Positions 15,756-22,657 of a DNA stretch of 27,599 nucleotides are shown here, piece after piece (within the stretch, counting starts at the first letter, position 1; every line of letters starts with the position of its first letter). The notes beneath the pieces were generated by a model. It ran no database searches, was not told the DNA's origin, and saw nothing but the letters and a program-made list of their open reading frames with translations. Location of the stretch: positions 1-27,599 of the forward strand of contig JBBSMX010000045.1 in assembly GCA_038232935.1 (NCBI GenBank), given 5' to 3'. Source of the DNA: JBBSMX01 sp038232935. Lineage in GTDB: Bacteria; Bacteroidota; Rhodothermia; Rhodothermales; JANQRZ01. Position numbers and translations under genes: made by a program.

Positions 15756-16811
15756 TCAGCAGATCCGCGGGAGCGGATCGCCGACGAGCATGTCCACGAG
15801 CCGCGTGCCGCCGTAGCTGCTCACCGCGAGCACCGACCGCGCGGGCTGCGCGCGGATCTCCCCGATGACGACGGCTGCCTCGCCGCCCGGCACAGCGCGG
15901 AGCGCGTCGAGCGCCTGCTCGGTCGCACCGGGTGCGACGACGGCGAGGAACTGCCCCTCGTTGGCGATGTGGAGCGGGTCGAGGCCGAGGATCTCGCACG
16001 CGCCGCGCACCTCCGTCCGGAGCGGGATCTGCTCTTCGGAGAGCACGACGCCGAGCCGGGTGTCGCGCGCGAGTTCGTTGAGCGCCGAGGCCACGCCGCC
16101 GCGTGTGGGATCGCGCATCCACCGGAGGCCGGGTGCCACCGCTTCGGCGAGCGCCTCGACGAAAGGCCACACCGAGCGCGTGTCCGAGACGAGGTCGGCT
16201 TCGAGATCGAGTTCGCCGCGCGCCAGCAGGATCGTGATGCCGTGGTCGCCGATGGGGCCGGATAGGACTACCCGATCGCCCGGCTGCACCTTCCCGAGGC
16301 CAAGGTCGAGTCGCGCATCCATGAGCCCGAACCCGGCCGTGGTGATGTAAAGCCCGTCGGCTTTGCCGTGCTCGACCACCTTCGTGTCGCCGCCGACGAC
16401 CGCGACGCCTGCGGCCTTCGCGGCCCGCGCCATCGCCTCAATCTCAGACTGAAGCACGTCGGACGGCAGACCAGCCTCGACGATGAGGGTGGCGAGGAGC
16501 GCCTGCGGTCTCGCACCCGCGACGGCGAGGTCGTTGACGGTTCCGTTGACGGCGAGCTCGCCGATGGAGCCGCCGGGGAAGCGGAGCGGGTTGACCACGA
16601 ACGCGTCGGCCGTCAGCGCGAGGCGCTCGTCGCCGAGTGGGAGCACAGCGGCGTCCTCCATCCGGCTGAGCACCGGATTGTGGAGGAGCGGCACGATCAG
16701 CCCTTCGATCAGCCGGCGCGTGGCCTTCCCGCCGGCCCCGTGGGACATCTCGATCTGCGGGTCGGTGAACCGAACGCGCGGGCCTTCCTGCCCGTTGGCG
16801 GCCCCGCTCAT
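15756..16811 (-). CDS. hypE: Hydrogenase maturation protein HypE
   Basis: A 351-aa protein starting at 16811, where its ATG overlaps the TGA of hypD by 4 nt; the frame is open further upstream but only inside hypD. HypE takes a carbamoyl group from HypF onto its C-terminal Cys and dehydrates it with ATP to thiocyanate, the source of the CN ligands of the NiFe site. The required C-terminus, PRIC with the terminal Cys, is intact. Other family motifs: MSHGAGGKATRRLIEGL, FPGGSIGELAVNGTVNDLAV, VVGGDTKVVE, RDPTRGGVASALNE and IANEGQF, spanning the AIRS-like ATP-binding fold. HypE and HypD are known to interact during cyanide transfer, in line with coupled translation here. hypF, its partner, is not in the window. 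Confidence 0.96.
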   Translation of the reverse strand: MSGAANGQEGPRVRFTDPQIEMSHGAGGKATRRLIEGLIVPLLHNPVLSRMEDAAVLPLGDERLALTADAFVVNPLRFPGGSIGELAVNGTVNDLAVAGARPQALLATLIVEAGLPSDVLQSEIEAMARAAKAAGVAVVGGDTKVVEHGKADGLYITTAGFGLMDARLDLGLGKVQPGDRVVLSGPIGDHGITILLARGELDLEADLVSDTRSVWPFVEALAEAVAPGLRWMRDPTRGGVASALNELARDTRLGVVLSEEQIPLRTEVRGACEILGLDPLHIANEGQFLAVVAPGATEQALDALRAVPGGEAAVVIGEIRAQPARSVLAVSSYGGTRLVDMLVGDPLPRIC

Positions 16812-17932
16812 GCGTCCTCCAGAATATCCAGCTCTTCGGCGTGGACGGCGTACTGGTACTGCGCCGCGCATGCGCCTTCGGACGACACCATCAGCGCGCC
16901 GATGGGATGCTCGGGCGTGCACTTCGTCCCGAACAGCTTGCACTGGTGCGGCTTGAGGACGCCCTTGAGCACCTCGCCGCACTGCGCGGCTTTGGGATCG
17001 GTGACGCGGATGCCGGGGACGTGGTAGCGCTCCTCGGCGTCGAACGCGGCGTAGGCCGGGCTCAGCTTGAGCGCCGACTGCGAGATGAACCCGAGCCCGC
17101 GCCACTCGAAGAAGGGCCGCAGTTCGAACACCTCGGCCATCGCCGTCAGCGCCGGGATGTTGCCGTCCCACGGCACGACGCGGGCGTACTGGTTCTCGAC
17201 CTCCGAGCGGCCCTCGTTCATCTGCCGCAGGATCATCACGATGGACTGCAACAGGTCCAGCGGCTCGAAGCCCGAGACGACGATGGGCGTGCCGTAGTCG
17301 CGCGCGATGAACTCGTACGGCCGGCAGCCGATGACGGTCGAGACGTGGCCCGGCCCGATGAAGGCGTCGAGCCGCATGTCGGGTGAGTCGAGGATGGCGC
17401 GGATGGCCGGGATGATGGTGACGTGGTTGCAGAAGACGCTGAAGTTCTCGATGCCCCGCGCCTTCGCCAACTGCAACGTCAGCGCCGTCGAGGGGGCCGT
17501 CGTCTCGAAGCCGATGGCGAAGAAGTAGACCTCTTTCTCCGGGTTCTTCTCGGCGAGCTTGAGCGCGTCGAGCGGGGAGTAGACCATCCGCACGTCCATG
17601 CCTCGCGCCTTGTATTCGAGCGGGCTGCCCTTCGAGCCGGGCACGCGCATCATGTCGCCGAAGGCAGCGAAGGTGATGTCGTTCTCTTCAGCGATGGAGA
17701 GGCCGTCGTCCACGCGGCCCATCGGAAGGACGCAGACCGGGCAGCCCGGCCCGTGCACGAGTTCGATGTTCTCGGGCAGGAGGTCTTTGAGGCCGTAGCG
17801 GTAGATGGAGTGCGTGTGCCCGCCGCACACCTCCATGATCCGGTAGTGCCGGTCGGGATCGGCGAGCCGCCGGATCTCCTTCGCTGCGGCTTTGATCAGG
17901 TCGCTGTCTCTGAACTCGTCTACGTATTTCAT
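16808..17932 (-). CDS. hypD: Hydrogenase maturation protein HypD (4Fe-4S scaffold)
   Basis: A 374-aa protein of normal HypD length. HypD, with HypC, is the scaffold on which the Fe(CN)2CO unit is assembled before delivery to the large subunit. Conserved elements seen: MEVCGGHTHS (Cys36), GPGCPVCVLP (Cys64, Cys67, the thiol-redox pair), FAIGFETTAP, GPGHVSTVIG, and a C-terminal cluster of cysteines (QCGEVLKG, HQCKLFGTKCTPE, SSEGACAAQY) that binds the [4Fe-4S] centre. Its start overlaps the stop of the upstream 169-aa gene by 4 nt and its stop overlaps hypE by 4 nt, so the three are translationally coupled. No deviation from the functional family is visible. Confidence 0.97.
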   Translation of the reverse strand: MKYVDEFRDSDLIKAAAKEIRRLADPDRHYRIMEVCGGHTHSIYRYGLKDLLPENIELVHGPGCPVCVLPMGRVDDGLSIAEENDITFAAFGDMMRVPGSKGSPLEYKARGMDVRMVYSPLDALKLAEKNPEKEVYFFAIGFETTAPSTALTLQLAKARGIENFSVFCNHVTIIPAIRAILDSPDMRLDAFIGPGHVSTVIGCRPYEFIARDYGTPIVVSGFEPLDLLQSIVMILRQMNEGRSEVENQYARVVPWDGNIPALTAMAEVFELRPFFEWRGLGFISQSALKLSPAYAAFDAEERYHVPGIRVTDPKAAQCGEVLKGVLKPHQCKLFGTKCTPEHPIGALMVSSEGACAAQYQYAVHAEELDILEDA

Positions 17933-18438
17933 GGGGTCCCTTCGGTTTCTTCTGCACGGGAAGCGAATGCCCGCCGCGCGGCCTCGATGCGGTGGGGTTC
18001 GATGGCGTCGCGCTGGCGCTGGGCGCTGAGAGCAAGCGCGCGAAAGTCTACACCGCGGAAGCGGTCGTCTGATGCACAGGCCGCGTCGAGCCCGTCCCAG
18101 AGCGCTCGCTTGCCGGTGATACCGATCACCAGCATTTCCAGTTCTTCGAGGCGGTTGAGGTCCGAGTAGCCGAGAACTTCTCCGCTAGGCTTGGCCCGAT
18201 GGACTTTCTCGGAGACCCACGATGCGGCCTGCTTCAGCGGGTTCTCCGTTCCACCGATTCGGTCGAGCAGGTCTTTCAGTACGGCCTGATCCTTTCGGAT
18301 CTCCTCCAGCGTCCGAGTCAGGAGGGCTGCGAGGTCGCCGTCCGGGTTGTTCGTGAGGCAATGCTCACCCTGCTCAACCGCCACGACAGAGCCTGCGAGG
18401 TGGTCGTTGAGGTAGATCCGTAAGAGTTTATCTCGCAT
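17929..18438 (-). CDS. Conserved hypothetical 169-aa helical protein inside the hyp operon
   Basis: Start chosen at the ATG at 18438 (MRDKLLRIYLNDH); the frame stays open upstream but there it overlaps the HypC-like gene in another frame. The protein looks fully alpha-helical, with charged heptads, and probably forms a four-helix bundle: an N-terminal helix with LNDHLAGSVVAVEQ, a second one rich in Glu/Asp/Leu (LTRTLEEIRKDQAVLKDLLDRIGG), a third with YSDLNRLEELEMLVIGITGKRALWDGL and a C-terminal helix with QRDAIEPHRIEAARRAF. Glu and His residues are scattered as in ferritin-like folds, but no clear EX2H metal motif is seen. Similar proteins are common, unnamed, in Actinobacteria. The ATGA overlap with hypD ties it to hydrogenase assembly. 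Function unknown. Confidence 0.8.
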   Translation of the reverse strand: MRDKLLRIYLNDHLAGSVVAVEQGEHCLTNNPDGDLAALLTRTLEEIRKDQAVLKDLLDRIGGTENPLKQAASWVSEKVHRAKPSGEVLGYSDLNRLEELEMLVIGITGKRALWDGLDAACASDDRFRGVDFRALALSAQRQRDAIEPHRIEAARRAFASRAEETEGTP

Positions 18439-18460
18439 GGCAGTCCCCGAAGTGGGCGGA

Positions 18461-18700
18461 TCAGGCGCTCTGCTGCACGCAGGCAATAGCGACGCCCATG
18501 TGGACGAGCAGTACGTCGCCGGGCGACACATCCGGGGTAAAGGCCGTGGCGATTTCGGCCCGCTCGCCGGTACGGTCCTCGCACTCCGCGAAGCCGTCCG
18601 CCCGGAGCGCGACGACGCGCACGGGCACAGCGACATCGCCGCAGGTCGTGCAGCCGTCGTCGTCGAGCGTGCAGGTGCCGAAGTCACTCAGGTCGGCCAC
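18461..18700 (-). CDS. HypC/HybG-family paralogue without the N-terminal Cys2
   Basis: A 79-aa protein of the HypC beta-barrel family. The likely start is a GTG at 18700, which overlaps the end of the canonical hypC by 13 nt. HypC proteins begin MC(L/I)AIP and need Cys2 for iron and HypD binding; here the N-terminus instead has Cys10, Cys17 and Cys20 (CTLDDDGCTTCGD), followed by the family core AVPVRVVAL, the ATAFTPDVSPGDVLLVHMGVAIACV strand region and a short tail with no C-terminal helix. The CxxC pair could bind iron or zinc, or act as an alternative iron donor. Such second HypC-like genes occur in Actinobacteria-type hydrogenase clusters. The role is not established; partnership with HypC and HypD is inferred from context. 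Confidence 0.78.
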   Translation of the reverse strand: MADLSDFGTCTLDDDGCTTCGDVAVPVRVVALRADGFAECEDRTGERAEIATAFTPDVSPGDVLLVHMGVAIACVQQSA

Positions 18701-18984
18701 GACTCGCCTCCGTTCTGGTCGCCGAACTCGTAGCCCTGGATCTCCTTGATGGCCTCGGTGGCTTCGCCGAGCTCGGTGAGCATACGGAGTTGGAGGGCGG
18801 CTTCCTCCGCGCTGATCTTGCTCATCGCGAAGCCGACGTGGATCAGGACCCAGTCACCCTCGTCGAGAGGATTATTGCGCAAGAGGTCCACGTTCACCTG
18901 GCGGCGCACGTTCGCCACTTCGACCGTGGCGAGCGAGCGGTCGTCGGTGAAGGACTTGATCTGGCCGGGAATTGCTAGACACAT
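18688..18984 (-). CDS. hypC: Hydrogenase assembly chaperone HypC
   Basis: A 98-aa protein with the canonical start MCLAIPGQI, so Cys2 is present, followed by the HypC core (VNVDLL, LDEGDWVLIHVGFAMSKISAEEA) and a C-terminal helix (EEAALQLRMLTELGEATEAI). HypC binds the iron that receives CO and CN on the HypC-HypD complex and then docks the iron unit onto the large-subunit precursor. The last 13 nt overlap the GTG-started paralogue. It begins 60 nt downstream of the damaged membrane-protein gene. No SD sequence precedes its ATG. Confidence 0.95.
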   Translation of the reverse strand: MCLAIPGQIKSFTDDRSLATVEVANVRRQVNVDLLRNNPLDEGDWVLIHVGFAMSKISAEEAALQLRMLTELGEATEAIKEIQGYEFGDQNGGESWPT

Positions 18985-19044
18985 AATGGTGTGGATGAGA
19001 GCGCTTCGAGGGGCAGGACGGGAGGGAGCGACTTCGCCGAATGC

Positions 19045-19556
19045 TTAAACGGTCGGATGGCGCGCGGGGTCCGTCGGCGTCTCCACGATGACGGAGAGAA
19101 CGAGCAGGCTGAACCCGAGGGGCCAGGCGATGAAGGCCGTCACATGCCCGTACTCCCAACGAGGCCGTACTCCCAACGAGGACGCAGCTGCGCGTACGCC
19201 TCCGCCACGGCATTCGGGGTTGACTCCGTGACCCGGAGCCACTCCGCATTCACGGGCGCGACGAGGGTGAACCACAGCACGAGCGAGAGTACGAAGCCGA
19301 GCGTCGCAAAGAGCGTCAGGCGGAAGGACGAGTGACCACGCACCAAGAAGGTTAGTGCCCCAGCGGCCAGGATGGAGCCGACTTGGAGGATGGCCCCGAC
19401 CGAGCCGAAGAGCTGGTACAACGTGCTGGTGACGGCCGCATACATCTCGGCATCGTAGGCCATCTTCGGCGGCAGCTCCAACACGTGGGCGGCCCCGAGT
19501 GTCAGACCGAGCGCAGCCAAGAGAAGGGTAGCGAAACGCCAAGTTCGTAGCAGCAC
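19045..19556 (-). pseudogene. DUF1772-like membrane protein gene, frameshifted by a 17-bp tandem duplication
   Basis: From a GTG at 19556, preceded by an SD-like AGAGG at 5-nt spacing, a frame runs for about 138 codons to a premature TGA at 19140. An in-frame ATG at 19616 is a less likely start. Near its end lies an exact 17-bp tandem duplication (19148-19181). Removing one copy restores a single 165-codon frame to the TAA at 19045: RPRWEYG continues as HVTAFIAWPLGF, a fourth membrane helix. The restored 164-aa protein has four hydrophobic segments and a tail ending VIVETPTDP, resembling the DUF1772/anthrone-oxygenase-like membrane family. In the present sequence the last helix is lost. This is a disrupted gene, a phase-variable gene or an assembly error. 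It is read with the hydrogenase genes but has no known role there. Confidence 0.75.
19148..19181. repeat. 17-bp perfect tandem duplication causing a frameshift
   Basis: CCGTACTCCCAACGAGG occurs twice head to tail, at 19148-19164 and 19165-19181. Seventeen is not a multiple of three, so the second copy breaks the membrane-protein frame; exactly one copy restores it. Confidence 0.95.
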
Positions 19557-19566
19557 GGTTGCCTCT

Positions 19567-19576
19567 GTTGTACAAC
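19567..19576. promoter_or_regulatory. 10-bp palindrome upstream of the membrane-protein gene
   Basis: GTTGTACAAC is a perfect palindrome centred about 16 nt upstream of the GTG start, overlapping the leader of the damaged gene in an AT-richer patch. It could be a small operator half-set or chance; no second copy was noticed. Confidence 0.2.
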
Positions 19577-19642
19577 AAGCCTCGTCCTTTTCGGACACGT
19601 TCCACGTCTGCAACATCGAAGTACCAGCGGCGCAGCGAGTCC

Positions 19643-19816
19643 TTAGTGGCCCGTCACGTAGTCCCGAGGCGTCGTCGTAACGCCCATCGGTCGTTCCTCG
19701 CGGCTGTGGCCGCGGATCTTACTGTAGCGCCGAATCGCGGGGATGCTGGCGACGAGGGCGATGAGGACCAGAAGGGCAAGGAAGATGAAAAAGCCCAGCA
19801 GGATGTACGTACCCAT
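19643..19816 (-). CDS. 57-aa single-span membrane protein, paralogue A
   Basis: A 57-aa protein starting at the ATG at 19816, with an SD-like AAGAGG 7 nt upstream. Residues about 4-25 are one hydrophobic helix (ILLGFFIFLALLVLIALVA); a basic cytoplasmic-type tail follows (IPAIRRYSKIR, then RPMGVTTTPRDYVTGH). The tail aligns without gaps to that of the next gene, with 21 of 32 residues identical from the IP onward. The short membrane helix plus Arg-Tyr-Lys-x-Arg is reminiscent of DUF6893, a small protein family found in actinobacterial hydrogenase clusters, but the long conserved tail goes beyond it. Position just after the endopeptidase gene implies a role with the hydrogenase, perhaps membrane attachment or assembly. 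Function unknown. Confidence 0.75.
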   Translation of the reverse strand: MGTYILLGFFIFLALLVLIALVASIPAIRRYSKIRGHSREERPMGVTTTPRDYVTGH

Positions 19817-19900
19817 GAGTGCACCTCTTCGGGTGGAATGGTGAGGGATGGGACGGTAGGGGGCAACGCGACGACGAGTCCCACTGGGCCAGTCGTCGCC

Positions 19901-20077
19901 TCACGGTTTGCGGCCTGTGATGTACGACCTCGGCGTCGTCGTGATGCCCATCGGCCGGTCGTCGCGGCTCTCGGAGCGCATCTTCAGGTAGCGCGAAATG
20001 GTGGGGATGTTGGCGGCGACGGCGACACCGACGAGGGCGACGGGGACGGCGGCGAGTGCTTTCTTGATCAGACCCAT
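19901..20077 (-). CDS. 58-aa single-span membrane protein, paralogue B
   Basis: A 58-aa protein starting at the ATG at 20077, 5 nt after the endopeptidase stop, with an SD-like GAGAGG at 8-nt spacing that lies inside the end of that gene. It has two Lys at the N-terminus, one hydrophobic helix (residues about 8-24, rich in Ala and Val), then IPTISRYLKMR and RPMGITTTPRSYITG. It is the paralogue of the gene at 19643: helix residues differ freely while the tail is conserved, which indicates selection on the tail. It belongs with the hydrogenase genes by position. A relation to the DUF6893 small proteins is possible. The predicted topology is one inner-membrane helix with a positive tail in the cytoplasm. 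Confidence 0.78.
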   Translation of the reverse strand: MGLIKKALAAVPVALVGVAVAANIPTISRYLKMRSESRDDRPMGITTTPRSYITGRKP

Positions 20078-20082
20078 AGGGG

Positions 20083-20616
20083 TTACCTCTCTACTTCGGT
20101 TGGTGCCTCTTCGAGGCGTGGTGTGCGAGGTTCATCGAGCAAATCGCCGACGAGGGAGTGAATCATGGCGATGGCTTTCGGGATAGCAGCCTGCACGGCG
20201 GAGCTCAGGCCGAGCTGCCCTTCCTGAGGTTCCAGCACGGCCGGCTCACATCCTACGACGTACAGGCGGTTTAGGTCGCCGCCGAGCGAGCGGACGAGTT
20301 GGAGCACGAGGAGCGGGTTCAGGCTGTGGCTGTTGACGACCGTCCCTTCGAGCGCGTCGAGTTCGGTGAGGTCGGGCTCGATGAGGTAGACGGTGCCCGG
20401 CGGCTCGCCCTGCTGCGTGGCGTCGACGAGGACCGTCGCGTCGTAGCCGTCCATGATGGCGTAGGCGAGGTCGTAGCTGCGGATGCCGAAGTCGGTGACG
20501 CGGATGCCGTCCGGCCACTCCTGCCGCACGAGCTGCTGCGCGACCTCGCAGCCGAAGGCGTCGTCGCCGTGGAAGATGTTGCCGATGCCGGCGATCAGGA
20601 TGCGGTGCTCGCTCAT
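20083..20616 (-). CDS. HyaD/HupD-family hydrogenase maturation endopeptidase
   Basis: A 177-aa peptidase of family M52. It clips the C-terminal peptide from the nickel-loaded large subunit, the last step of NiFe-site maturation. Visible family features: ILIAGIGNIFHGDDAFG at the N-terminus, in which Asp19 stands where the first nickel ligand (Glu or Asp) is expected; TVLVDATQQG with the second acidic ligand; and NSHSLNP with the His ligand. The large subunit in this operon carries a cleavable tail of 23 residues after DPCLPCGVH, so the substrate is encoded here. A 20-residue acidic/basic C-terminal extension is longer than in E. coli homologues. Its ATG overlaps the stop of the upstream 459-aa gene by 4 nt. 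Confidence 0.95.
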   Translation of the reverse strand: MSEHRILIAGIGNIFHGDDAFGCEVAQQLVRQEWPDGIRVTDFGIRSYDLAYAIMDGYDATVLVDATQQGEPPGTVYLIEPDLTELDALEGTVVNSHSLNPLLVLQLVRSLGGDLNRLYVVGCEPAVLEPQEGQLGLSSAVQAAIPKAIAMIHSLVGDLLDEPRTPRLEEAPTEVER

Positions 20617-21992
20617 GCCTCGCCTCCGAGCACTTCGACGTCTTCGGGTCCAAAGAAAAAACGGTGGCCGGGCTGACGCATCCGGCCGAGGTCGGCACCG
20701 GGGTCGTCCTCCAAAATGAGCGCGAGGTGGATGCGGCCTTCGAAGTCCTGCTCGATGGCCTCGATCTGGGCGACTTTGCCTTCGAGCACCCTATCCATGA
20801 TGTCGGCGCGGCCCTTCGGGTGGATGCGCACGCGCGCGCCGGTCTCGTACGAGGTGCCGTTCACGGTGACGCGCTCGACGCGCGTGCTGTTGCCGAAGAA
20901 GTCCCACGGCTCGGTGTCGCCGTCACCGCCGGACGCGCTCGCCCGCACCGGGCGCATCTCGCGGATCGTGCCGTGCAGGTTCATCATCTCCTCGCCGGAC
21001 ATCGCCTCGGTGCGCTGGAGCAACCGGCGGCCGACCTCGTCCGACTGGCGCATCTCGTCCTTCTCGGCGTCGGTCATCGTGAGGATGCGGAGCGTGAGCA
21101 TCTCGTCCATCTCCAGCCCGTCGAAGAAGTCGCCGGGGCTCTCGGGCGCGAGCTCGGGGTAGTCGTAGAGGATGATGGGGGAGGACAGCATCGTGTGCCG
21201 CTCGTCGTCCGCTTTCTCCCCGACGAGGACGGGCCACGTGCCGACGTTCTCACAGGCAGCGGCGGCCTCGGCGTAGGTGTCGGGCGGTTCGAGGAGCGAG
21301 AGGAACGCGCCGTTCTCGACCGTCAGAATCGTGTGTGCCGAGGCGAGCGTGCGCATTACGACGGCCTCGTCGTCCTCGGGCATCGCCTCCGGCATCGGCG
21401 TCCGGTTCTCGATGCGGATGGCGACGCGGAGCGTCTGCTCGTCCACGGTCTCGACCGCGACGTGCACGTCTCCTTCGAGCCCTTGCTGCACCCGTTCGAG
21501 CACGCCGACGATCCGTGCATCGTCGTCTTCGATGGGTTCGAGGGCGCGCGATGCCGGGAAGCTGAACGGGAACGTCGTTTCGGTCGACGTGCTCAGGTCG
21601 AGGGGCGGAAGCTCGACGGTGCGCTCGACGGCCTCCTGCCACGTCTGGTACATCCGCTCGCCGATCCGGAGGGCGCGGACGCGTTCGAACTCCGCATCCT
21701 CCGAGAGCGCCGCCAGCGGCTCGGGAAACCGGCCCACCGTGCGCGCCGTCGGGTGCAGGAAGCGGATGGTGAGGCGGAGCGTCGGGGCCGTGTTCGGCTG
21801 GCGCTGGACGAGGACCTGCGTCTGCATCGCCCACGGCTCGGCTCCGTTCTCGGCCTCGCTGTAGGCTTTCGGATAGACGCGCCCGAACGTGAACCGCTGG
21901 CGGTTCTTCGCCGCTGAGGGGCGGTACGGGTAGAGGATGTACCCCTCGTACAGCACGGCCCGCACGATCCGGTCGACGGGAGACTCGCTCAT
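20613..21992 (-). CDS. Conserved 459-aa protein of unknown function in group 1h hydrogenase clusters
   Basis: Start taken at the ATG at 21992, overlapping the stop of the DUF6084 gene by 4 nt; the frame is open upstream, but only as a shadow of that gene. The protein starts with the recognisable LYEGYILYPYRPSAAKNRQRFTFG block, contains a long alpha/beta middle part (including LSSPIILYDYPELAPES and DEMLTLRILTMTDAEKDEMRQSD) and ends with a small beta-domain (RIHPKGRADIMDRVLEGKVA, QDFEGRIHLALILEDDPG, GHRFFFGPEDVEVLG). No signal peptide, membrane helix or cysteine cluster. Homologues accompany DUF5947 and DUF6084 in actinobacterial high-affinity hydrogenase loci but remain unnamed. Likely an assembly or electron-transfer accessory; that is inference. 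Confidence 0.88.
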   Translation of the reverse strand: MSESPVDRIVRAVLYEGYILYPYRPSAAKNRQRFTFGRVYPKAYSEAENGAEPWAMQTQVLVQRQPNTAPTLRLTIRFLHPTARTVGRFPEPLAALSEDAEFERVRALRIGERMYQTWQEAVERTVELPPLDLSTSTETTFPFSFPASRALEPIEDDDARIVGVLERVQQGLEGDVHVAVETVDEQTLRVAIRIENRTPMPEAMPEDDEAVVMRTLASAHTILTVENGAFLSLLEPPDTYAEAAAACENVGTWPVLVGEKADDERHTMLSSPIILYDYPELAPESPGDFFDGLEMDEMLTLRILTMTDAEKDEMRQSDEVGRRLLQRTEAMSGEEMMNLHGTIREMRPVRASASGGDGDTEPWDFFGNSTRVERVTVNGTSYETGARVRIHPKGRADIMDRVLEGKVAQIEAIEQDFEGRIHLALILEDDPGADLGRMRQPGHRFFFGPEDVEVLGGEA

Positions 21993-22657
21993 GGCGCGAC
22001 CTCCCCGCAAGCGGGATCTGCGACCTCGGCTTCGGGGAGCAGACGCATCAGCGCGTCCTCCCAACTCGTCAGGCCGTGGCGACGCTTGTAGGCGTAGAGC
22101 CGCTCGAACACGTCGCGCTGGAGGTAGAGCCACGCGCTGTCGGGGTAGTGATGCTCCATCATGCCTTTCCAGACGTGCACCGGCATGCGGTACTCGGCCT
22201 CGGCGTTCCACGAGATTTGCTGGACCTGTATGCGCCCGTCCGGTGTGGCGTAAAAAACGGTCCCGCTGAAGAGGAAGAGGAGCGGGATGTCGCCCTCTTC
22301 CAGCGCGTAGAAATACTTCGTGGCCGCCACGTTGAGGTCGAAGGTGCAGGGCACCGGGAGCGCGACGGTCGTGCTTCCGGTGAAGCCCGGCACGATCACG
22401 TTCGCGTGCGTCCAGAGGCGCGTGCGGAGCGTCTGCCCCCACCGCTCGGGCTCGCCGAAGAGGTCGGCCAGCCGCTCCTGCTCGTCGCCGTTGTAGCTGC
22501 GGCGGTTCGAGTGGACCTGGATCTGCGCCTGCAGCATGACCGATTGGACGGCCTGCTCGGGCGGCGTGTTCGCCACGTCCACGGTGAAGTGCATGAGGGG
22601 CACCATCCCCCGGACAGCGGGCTCGACGCCGGTAATCTGGAAGCTCAGGTCAGGCAT
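21989..22657 (-). CDS. DUF6084 protein (hydrogenase-cluster accessory)
   Basis: A 222-aa protein of the DUF6084 family, recognised by MPDLSFQITGVEP at the start, the HSNRRSYNGDEQERLADLFGEPERWGQTLR block, LWTHANVIVPGFTGST, LPVPCTFDLNVAATKYFYAL and IPLLFLFSGTVFYA. It is largely beta-strand with no signal peptide, transmembrane segment or metal motif apart from isolated Cys residues. The family is nearly confined to loci of group 1h [NiFe]-hydrogenases, so its presence helps type the hydrogenase. The start overlaps the DUF5947 stop by 8 nt and its stop overlaps the 459-aa gene by 4 nt. Its biochemical role is not known. Confidence 0.93.
   Translation of the reverse strand: MPDLSFQITGVEPAVRGMVPLMHFTVDVANTPPEQAVQSVMLQAQIQVHSNRRSYNGDEQERLADLFGEPERWGQTLRTRLWTHANVIVPGFTGSTTVALPVPCTFDLNVAATKYFYALEEGDIPLLFLFSGTVFYATPDGRIQVQQISWNAEAEYRMPVHVWKGMMEHHYPDSAWLYLQRDVFERLYAYKRRHGLTSWEDALMRLLPEAEVADPACGEVAP

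Noticed and set aside
19045..19605. 186-codon frame as an independent gene
   Set aside because: Only its last 40 or so residues are protein-like, and those are the displaced C-terminus of the membrane protein broken by the 17-bp duplication.
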